In this document: in pieces, positions 60,201-64,000 of the stretch
How positions within the stretch are numbered: position 1 is the stretch's first letter
Layout: every line of letters starts with the position of its first letter
Source of the DNA: Tretioscincus oriximinensis
Taxonomy: Eukaryota > Chordata > Lepidosauria > Squamata > Gymnophthalmidae
Reading direction: 5' to 3'
Length of the DNA: 64,000 nucleotides
Assembly: GCA_022410635.1 (NCBI GenBank)
Contig: JAJVDF010000377.1
Location: 836,355 to 900,354 of the forward strand
Position numbers and translations under genes: made by a program
The notes under the pieces: generated by a model
The model's input: only the letters and a program-made list of their open reading frames with translations
Databases searched by the model: none
What the model was told of the DNA's origin: nothing

Positions 60201-62468
60201 CATTTTAAATTTAGCAAGTTCGCCAATGAATCGTACAGTCTTATTCTTTGTTTCAATATTGATCTGGTCCTTCTTTCTCACCTAAAGATGGGAAGGCAAA
60301 AGTATTTATTTTTAGAACACAACAAAATTACTTTTTTCAATAATCATGACTAGGGAGACAAATGGTTTAAGATTTTGTAATGATTAAATCTTAAATTGAA
60401 CTTAAGATTCAGTTAAGAGAAAATAGTTTTTATTAAAACTTCCTGGTATAAAAATTGTCATGGGATGGATTTATGACCAAAATGACGACAGCTGACATAA
60501 GAACATAAGGGGAGCCCTGCTGCATGGGACCACAGCCCATCTAGTGAAGCATTCTGTCTCACACAGTGGCCCACCAAGTGTATCTAGGCAAGTCCAGCAG
60601 AAGGACAAACCTCTCCCTGCTCTCAACATCTTGCAAATGGCATTTCAGGAATATTTCCTGTCAAACATTTCACCAAAATGTAAGGGTATGTTGTAGACTG
60701 AACAATATAACTTAGCTACAGTAGGATAAAAGATTTTGAATTAAATTAATGAATCTCTAAAATGTGGAATGCGAACTTACATGAAATCTGAAGTCGCCTT
60801 TCAACATGGAGCAGAGATCTTCTGCTACATCAGACATGCAAGGATGTAATGTGCCAACAAGCCTTGCATAGAAGGGTAGCAAATCTAATCTGTAAGTAAG
60901 AAGTTGCAGATATTTAAAATCATGTTCTCAAAAAATAACTTAAATTCAAAATCTGTTTCAAAACAATTTTATTCACTTACCTATATTCACTACCCACTCA
61001 AACAAATTGTTGCAAAGTGGTGTCAGCTTTTACTTGCCTACAGTCAGATGCTTTGCAAAACATTTTTAATTATTTAGACCACATGAGATAAATGTGGAGA
61101 GGAAAAGACAGAAGTGTGCGACCAGAGGTGATCACTAATTTGTAATTGCTACATGTGATGTACTGGTTATAGGATAGATCTGATAGATGAGAGTCACATG
61201 ATACTGGTTTATTAAGCCCACTGATTTCCCTCGGGCTAGCAATCTTTTCTTAGAATTGCCTAGCTCATAAGATAAACTAACATGCACAAGAGAAGAGAAA
61301 GGGTCACAAACAACTCTCAGAAAGAAGGTAGAAAGAACAAAGGTACTAATAAACAAATAAAAATTCCCACTAGGAAGGAGATTTAAGTAATAAAAGTCCT
61401 GCCTGGTTGCAAGTGTAAAACTCTAATATTGCTCAATAAACATTATTGTCTGTCCAAGACCAAATGGGCGAGTGTATTTTAAATGAAAGCTTTTCCATGG
61501 CTAATCTGTAAAAAAAACTTGGCATTAATAATGTGATGGAGGGACCTTCTCAGAAGTAGCACCTTCTCTTTGGAATGTCTTCTTCTCTTATCCACGAGGC
61601 ATCTATGTTCATACCTTATAGATGCCTTTAAAGACCCATCCTTTTTAGGCATTTCCTGTATGGAAGTTTGTTTCTCTCCTGCCCAGTCACTGTTTTAACT
61701 GCTCTTTGTAAATAGCTTTAAAAATTGAAATATAAAAATATATTTAGCAAACACCTTTGTCGTGGAACTATGAAGAGAGCCCGGACCAGCTTCCTTCTGT
61801 TGGCTTTTGTATTCATATTCATACAAAAATCCATTGCTGCCTACAGAAAGAAGAACATAACTTATTTTCAAAGAAGAACACTTTCAAAATGCAAACAAGT
61901 TAACACTACATGTACTCTTCCCAGCACATACTCATTTTAAAGTGAATATTGCAGATATCACAGTGCATAATTCACTGGAGACAAACCTGATGTTCTCAGA
62001 AATTGCAAAATGGCAGTTATTGGGCAATATAATTTTATTTGACCACCTAAGTTGTTATTTAATTTAATTTTAAAGGAATATAACATTGCTTTCATCAACT
62101 ATCATATTCAAGAGCTAACAGAAGCAAAAACCATATCAAAATCCAATTCAACATGCTGAAATTACAATTAGTAGTGCTAATGTTCTTACCTGTAAAGTAC
62201 TAATGTACTAATGTTCTTCTATATTGAATCCTTTCCACTGAAAAACCTATTTCTATCTCACTGAACTAATACAAGCTGTTAAAAGTAGATGTAACAGAAG
62301 AACTCTACAAATGGTAAAATGAAGAAACAAAGTTTTGTCAGATACTGACGCAAACAAGAAATACCTTGTCGATTAAATCTCTATTTACACAGTTTGGGAG
62401 CTGCTGAAGAAAAGCATCTACTATAAGCTTCAGGTGTGACCCTGTGCTGGCTTCTTCATCTTCTTGTT
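41950..62468 (-). CDS. UPF2: Regulator of nonsense transcripts 2 (UPF2), C-terminal ~720 residues
   Basis: Fifteen internal exons plus the terminal exon are found on the - strand, and all junctions are phase-compatible with consensus GT/AG. UPF2 is the adaptor of nonsense-mediated mRNA decay: its third MIF4G domain binds UPF3 and its C-terminus binds the helicase UPF1, triggering decay of mRNAs with premature stops. The protein acts mainly in the cytoplasm, associated with exon junction complexes. The sequence matches the vertebrate protein nearly residue for residue, from about residue 550 (of about 1,270) onward. It covers MIF4G-2 (exons at 62.4-58.2 kb), MIF4G-3 (54.8-50.2 kb), the acidic linker (48.2-47.4 kb), the UPF1-binding region (46.4-44.9 kb) and the basic tail. 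N-terminal exons lie to the right of the window. Confidence 0.97.
41966..41971 (-). promoter_or_regulatory. UPF2: UPF2 polyadenylation signal
   Basis: AATAAA on the - strand (TTTATT on +). Cleavage would fall about 15-25 bases downstream, near 41,945-41,950. It is the first canonical signal that follows the conserved-looking UTR. Confidence 0.65.
43796..43916 (-). CDS. UPF2: UPF2 exon: basic C-terminal tail
   Basis: 121 bp, from acceptor ATATCTAG to donor GTGGGT. It completes the glutamate codon and encodes MMQSLAQRPAPANTNRERRP and RYQHPKGAPNADLIFKTGG, nearly identical to the mammalian tail. It ends two bases into the next codon (AG). Confidence 0.96.
44613..44770. repeat. Unassigned interspersed repeat (pair with 9.2 kb)
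   Basis: CTTCAACTATGGTCCCAGAA, GGGTCTTCTGATAGGCTGTCA, AGAGGCTCAGGTATAGCAAGG, CCGAGTCCTTACTAGG: same order as the block at 9.22 kb. Confidence 0.4.
44916..45057 (-). CDS. UPF2: UPF2 exon: part of UPF1-binding region
   Basis: 142 bp after CTCTTTCAG. It encodes FKILNVPMSSQLAANHWNQQ and the glutamine/glutamate-rich helix QAEQEERMRMKKLTLDINER, ending at DYQ before GTATGG. The hairpin and helix here correspond to the UPF1-binding segment known from structural work. Confidence 0.97.
45136..45205. repeat. (ATC)n followed by (AAT)n
   Basis: About ten ATC units then about thirteen AAT units in the intron, 80 bp upstream (in gene sense) of the preceding exon. The polyhistidine/polyisoleucine frame it produces is not a gene. 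Confidence 0.9.
45447..45614 (-). CDS. UPF2: UPF2 exon: UPF1-binding region, first part
   Basis: 168 bp (56 codons, phase 0) from TTTCCAG to GTGAGA. It encodes QRSGESVKVHQLDVAIPLHL, KSQLKKGPPLGGGEGESDSG and DTMPFVMLTRKGNKQQ, the beta-hairpin part of the UPF1-binding region. Confidence 0.97.
45703..45970 (-). mobile_element. tRNA-derived squamate SINE, - orientation
   Basis: On +: the (TTTA)-type tail, GTATTTATATCCCATCCTATATCC, GGTCTCAGGGTGGCC, TCCACAACAGATGC, CACCCAGCTGGCTCCATAGAGGAG, GAATCAAACC and the head complement CACTCTAACTACTATACC. It is nearly full length. Confidence 0.85.
46360..46458 (-). CDS. UPF2: UPF2 exon: end of linker
   Basis: 99 bp (33 codons) from TTTTAACAG to GTATTG, encoding EVMIKGGGLKRVPCAEDEDF and IQALDKMMLENLQ. 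Confidence 0.97.
46905..47135 (-). mobile_element. CR1/L2-type LINE 3' fragment in a UPF2 intron
   Basis: On +: GAATTTGTCTAATCCTGTC, GATGGTAGCTACACCATCTC, GGAACTAAATTCCATAGATC, CTCTGGTTAAAAAAGTATTTTCC and GTGTGATACAGAATG. Oriented like the host gene. Confidence 0.65.
47437..47544 (-). CDS. UPF2: UPF2 exon: acidic linker, second part
   Basis: 108 bp (36 codons) from TCTTTCAG to GTATGT. It encodes EGSDNDDDEGGEEEEEEHAD and YLTDSNKDNETDEENT, the strongly acidic segment between MIF4G-3 and the UPF1-binding region. Confidence 0.97.
47745..47915 (+). mobile_element. CR1-type LINE 3' end
   Basis: TGGAATAAGTGAGTTTTCC, GGAGGTCTTCAAGCAAAGGGTGG, TGACCCAATGACCCTGAAGATTCC and CTCTATGATTCTAA. It lies opposite to UPF2 transcription. 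Confidence 0.65.
48090..48229 (-). CDS. UPF2: UPF2 exon: acidic linker, first part
   Basis: 140 bp from TACCCCTAAG to GTGATT. It completes the glycine codon and encodes LVNDKDSKESITEGENLEED, EEEEEGGVEIEEQSENESEI, NEPEEE. Length is conserved with mammals although the acidic run varies. Confidence 0.97.
48230..50229 (-). other. UPF2 intron (2.0 kb)
   Basis: Contains a CR1 3' end at about 49.08-49.25 kb, opposite in orientation to the gene. The rest is AT-rich with nothing I recognise. Confidence 0.7.
49080..49255 (+). mobile_element. CR1-type LINE 3' end
   Basis: AGAGGAATAGGTTTCCCAGAG, TTGAAGTCTTCAGAGATTGG, AGAATGGTTTAGTGAATCC, ATGGTCCTGGAGGTCCCTTGC and CTATGATTCTGCG. Confidence 0.65.
50230..50413 (-). 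CDS. UPF2: UPF2 exon: end of MIF4G-3
   Basis: 184 bp from CTTTCCAG to GTAAGA. It encodes RYVWWKKSLDIWTKDHPFPI, DIDYMISDTLELLRPKIKLC and NSLEESVRQVQELEREFLIK, the last helices of the UPF3-binding third MIF4G domain. It ends in phase 1. Confidence 0.97.
50414..52683 (-). other. UPF2 intron (2.3 kb)
   Basis: AT-rich. It holds a hAT-like MITE near 51.66-51.85 kb and, just before it, a retroposon tail (about 51.53-51.62 kb). Nothing else is recognised. Confidence 0.65.
51660..51856. mobile_element. hAT-like non-autonomous element
   Basis: The left end CAAAGGTGGGCAATTAATTTTCCC and the right end GGGCCCCATGCCCAGATCTG are imperfect inverted repeats, and the middle has GGGGCCACATGAG paired with GGGCCACATGTGG. 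The flanking 8-bp blocks match poorly (5 of 8), so the ends are provisional. Confidence 0.55.
52684..52959 (-). CDS. UPF2: UPF2 exon: MIF4G-3, middle
   Basis: 276 bp (92 codons) from TATGTTGAAG to GTAGGA. It encodes VNQPKFNQRRISSAKFLGEL, YNYRMVESAVIFRTLYSFTS, EHLFRIRLVCTILDTCGQYF and KRKLDCFLVYFQ. Almost identical to mammals. Confidence 0.97.
52960..54636 (-). other. UPF2 intron (1.7 kb)
   Basis: Holds hairpin-family arms at 53.04-53.21 kb and 53.56-53.64 kb and a SINE-tail fragment near 54.17-54.25 kb. Nothing coding is recognised between them. Confidence 0.6.
54637..54840 (-). CDS. UPF2: UPF2 exon: start of MIF4G-3
   Basis: 204 bp (68 codons) from TCTTATTCAG to GTAAAA. It encodes VLRQMRKLPWHDPEVKDYVI, CCMINIWNVKYNSIHCVANL, LAGLVLYQEDVGIHVVDGVL and EDIRLGME. 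It opens the UPF3-binding MIF4G domain. Confidence 0.97.
54841..58180 (-). other. UPF2 intron (3.3 kb)
   Basis: Holds hairpin-family fragments near 55.1-55.2 kb and 56.4-56.5 kb and one copy of the ~300-bp repeat at 57.18-57.52 kb. Other parts show nothing I can support; open frames at 55.25 kb and 55.96 kb lack family features. Confidence 0.6.
57184..57520. repeat. ~300-bp unassigned repeat, copy 3
   Basis: ACTATACAGGATTACTGTGAAAAAG, CAAAGGGATCTGATACTGA, TTCTTGATAAGCAGCAAAC, ATGTCAGGAGATAACAG, AGAATATACTGTAAAAGTAT and AATTCCAGAATAAACA match copies at 24.0 and 31.4 kb. This copy is the most complete. Confidence 0.65.
58181..58366 (-). CDS. UPF2: UPF2 exon: MIF4G-2/3 junction
   Basis: 186 bp (62 codons) from TTGTTTCCAG to GTGCAT. 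It encodes EQMMRKKQAMHLDARYVTMI, ENAYYYCNPPPAEKTVKKKR and PPLQEYIRKLLYKDLSKVTT, linking the second and third MIF4G domains. Confidence 0.97.
58625..58850. repeat. Tandem duplication, ~131 bp period, in a UPF2 intron
   Basis: GTATCCTTAGTGCCAACTGAC...AGCCTGCTTTTTTGCTGGG recurs as CTATGTCTTTGGTGCCAGCC...AACCTGCTTCTTTGCTGGG about 131 bp later, with further matches (GTGGCTGACAGTGGTAGTG / GTGGCGGTGAAAGTAGTGG). The copies are diverged. Confidence 0.55.
59219..59363. mobile_element. 145-bp hairpin MITE in a UPF2 intron
   Basis: The left arm is CAACTGGTAATCCTCCAGAT and the reverse complement of the right end is CAACTGGTAACCCTCCAGAT. The inverted repeat runs about 46 bp and includes CTACAATTCCCAGCATT / CTAGAACTCCCAGTATT. 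The motif 'CTCCAGATGTT...CTACAACTCCCAG' is widespread in vertebrate hAT-type MITEs (from memory). Confidence 0.75.
59710..59826 (-). CDS. UPF2: UPF2 exon: MIF4G-2
   Basis: 117 bp (39 codons) from ATCTTCATAG to GTAAGA. It encodes MLLSDFSHHHIEMACTLLET and CGRFLFRSPESHLRTSVLL, identical in kind to mammals. Confidence 0.97.
60168..60281 (-). CDS. UPF2: UPF2 exon: MIF4G-2
   Basis: 114 bp (38 codons) from CCCATCTTTAG to GTGTGT. It encodes VRKKDQINIETKNKTVRFIG, ELAKFKMFSKSDTLHCLK. Confidence 0.97.
60498..60665 (-). mobile_element. CR1/L2-type LINE 3' tip in a UPF2 intron
   Basis: On +: GAACATAAGGGGAGCCCTGC, CACAGCCCATCTAGTGAAGC, CACAGTGGCCCACCAAGTG, GCAAATGGCATTTCAGGAATA. Same family as at 30.04 kb. 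Confidence 0.65.
60781..60889 (-). CDS. UPF2: UPF2 exon: MIF4G-2
   Basis: 109 bp from CTTACTTACAG to GTAAGT. It completes an arginine codon and encodes LDLLPFYARLVGTLHPCMSD, VAEDLCSMLKGDFRFH. Confidence 0.97.
60890..61754 (-). other. UPF2 intron (0.86 kb)
   Basis: Mostly unrecognised AT-rich sequence. The part at about 61.53-61.73 kb (CTTTGGAATGTCTTCTTCTC ... AAAGACCCATCCTTTTTAGG) resembles the 3' end of an L2-type LINE, but too weakly to call. Confidence 0.5.
61755..61840 (-). CDS. UPF2: UPF2 exon: MIF4G-2
   Basis: 86 bp from CTTTCTGTAG to GTGTTT. It encodes AAMDFCMNMNTKANRKKLVR and ALFIVPRQ, ending two bases into an arginine codon. The + strand open frame across this exon is a shadow. Confidence 0.96.
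62365..62468 (-). CDS. UPF2: UPF2 first exon in the window (MIF4G-2 start)
   Basis: 104 bp to donor GTATTT. The acceptor is taken as CGTCTAG, since its two first bases (AA) complete a glutamate codon in the frame EQEDEEASTGSHLKLIVDAF, LQQLPNCVNRDLIDK. This corresponds to about residue 550 of the vertebrate protein. The preceding exon lies further right, beyond 64 kb or unseen. Confidence 0.93.
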
Positions 62469-64000
62469 CTAGACGAACATTTAATAAATAGAAATGAAAA
62501 ATAAAAAGAGAAACATTGAAATCAAAAGTTCGCATCCAATTAAATTGCTATCTTTCATTTTTTAAGTTTGTTTCTAATTTCTATAAAACACTCACCTTAG
62601 AAAGGTGAATCACACCTTTTCTAACTGGAAAATTAAAAATGAGATAATCCTTAAAATGCCTTCCTAGTCAGCATAATGAAACAAGCTAGATTTGAAGTGC
62701 ATACAAGAAAAAATGTAGGGAAAAACGCAATACTGTTCAGTATAACAAAATGAAAACCTCAAAGCAATCATACATATTATACTTCAAAAAATACTTAGAA
62801 GAATCCAGTTTTTTCTGTAAGGCCCTATTATTTTCATTTTAGTGTTACTGCAAAGGAGAAGATAATGCCTGCAAAGCACTCTGTATATTAGAAGTACATA
62901 CTTTTCAGTTGTTACTGTCATTACCTTGGATTTCTGCTCATTACTATTCTGATTGTATATACTTCATTTTTGCACTATGAGTTTCTTCTCAGAAATACAT
63001 ATACAAGCTTTAACCACATATCACAAAGCCTCACAGAATCTAAATTTTGTTATTCTTTACTATGGCAAGGAAAACAGCATTCTAAGTATCATTTCCCCTG
63101 CTTTAACAAAACAATTTACACTTTCAGAAGGCTACCAGTCAATACACGTGCATAAAATATCTACATGCGGTTTTCTAATTAAAAAAACTTAGAATTTTTT
63201 TGTTAGGAACTTCTGAAAGTTTTTTGTAAAAAACTATTTCTTACAAACAACTCTAAAACAGCCAGGATTAACAGGTGTCTCAAGCAACATTAGAAAGCTC
63301 TCCTTGGCATTATCAATGACTCACAATTAGACAGTTTTCTAGCAAGGGGGAATCTTGTAATATCTTAGAGACTAATAAGTAAAAGAGATTTGTCTATAAA
63401 AAGTCACGCTGACTATTTCATCAGATGCAACGGTGTGAATAAGTGGCTAGAAATACGACATTATAACAAACTACGTCCCTACATGGCAGTAGAAATACAA
63501 TGAGGAACTCAGCTTGCTAAATAGTCCATCCCTTGGCAGTTGTTCACTGCATAGCAACTGAAAATCTGTCTATGACAATTCATGAATCCTTTAAGGTGCT
63601 ATGAAACTTAGAAATTCTGTATGCAGACTAACAGGGCCTCTTTGAATTCTACCATAAGTAAATGAATGCCACTGAAAAAATCCAGAGAACTCATCTTTGA
63701 CAGAAGTTCAGCTGTTACTGAACTTCTGAAGCATGCATTGCTGAATGAAACTCAGCATGGCTTTAGCAAAGGTAAATCATGCCTTACCAACTTGCTAGAA
63801 TTCTTTGAGAATGTAAACAAACATGTAGATAAAGGGGATCCAGTTGATATTGTGTATCTAGATTTTCAGAAGGCGTTTGATAAAGTCCCTCATCAAAGGC
63901 TTCTAAAAAAACTCCATACTCATGGTATAAGAGGACAGACTTTGTCCTGGATTGGAAACTGGCTAAAAGATAGGAAACAGAGGGTAGTATTAAATGGACA
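62469..64000 (-). other. UPF2 intron running off the right edge
   Basis: AT-rich with nothing recognised to about 63.3 kb, then hairpin-family fragments (63.34-63.44 kb and 63.57-63.65 kb) and a LINE at the edge. No further UPF2 exon is visible, so the upstream exon must lie beyond the window. Confidence 0.65.
63655..64000 (+). mobile_element. Jockey/CR1-group LINE reverse transcriptase, cut by the window edge
   Basis: The frame from about 63,664 is open to the end of the window (over 100 codons). It shows conserved RT fingers and palm motifs: TQHGFSKGKSCLTNLLEF, VDIVYLDFQKAFDKVPHQRL (first catalytic aspartate in YLDF), LKKLHTHGIRG and WIGNWLKDRKQRVVLNG. The element sits in a UPF2 intron, opposite to the gene. 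The YADD motif and ends lie outside the window. Confidence 0.85.

Noticed and set aside
61725..61940. + strand 71-codon frame with a membrane-like stretch
   Set aside because: Shadow of the UPF2 exon at 61,755-61,840.

Overview
The window is nuclear DNA of an amniote vertebrate, most likely a squamate reptile (lizard or snake). The evidence is AT-rich sequence with small exons far apart in long introns, and a repeat mix typical of squamates: CR1/L2-type LINE 3' ends, a BovB-like LINE piece, a tRNA-derived SINE, a SPIN-type hAT element and many hairpin MITEs. Single scattered N bases occur throughout, with no long assembly gap. Species cannot be named from the sequence.

Two split genes are recognised. 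On the + strand, six exons between 8,089 and 33,467 encode most of LMNTD1 (lamin tail domain-containing protein 1), from the start of the lamin tail domain to a stop codon. All five exon junctions are phase-compatible. Its N-terminal exons were not found in the first 8 kb and may lie upstream. On the - strand, fifteen fully phase-compatible internal exons (62,468 down to 43,796) plus a last exon with the 3' UTR (to about 41,950) encode roughly the C-terminal 720 residues of UPF2, the nonsense-mediated decay adaptor: the second and third MIF4G domains, the acidic linker, the UPF1-binding region and the basic C-terminus. The UPF2 N-terminus lies beyond the right edge.

The genes are convergent, about 8.5 kb apart. 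In human they are on different chromosomes (12p12 and 10p14), so the window spans a synteny junction unless it is misassembled. The gap between them is filled with repeats: a CR1 interrupted by a 354-bp SPIN-like element, an L2/CR1-type LINE with a dead reverse transcriptase, a BovB tail and SINE pieces.

The rest is introns and flanks full of mobile-element remains. The clearest are a 418-bp PIF/Harbinger-like element whose TTA duplication restores the older repeat it split; a TA-flanked hairpin MITE present four to five times; a 211-bp mariner-like hairpin; and a hairpin family with a CGAAAGCTTATGC core that recurs in both genes. A LINE reverse transcriptase reading frame runs open off the right end. 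No RNA genes, CRISPR arrays or microbial-type operons are seen, and nothing here requires a new molecular system. The noteworthy signals are the transposon structures, the gene linkage and the altered UPF2 C-terminus.
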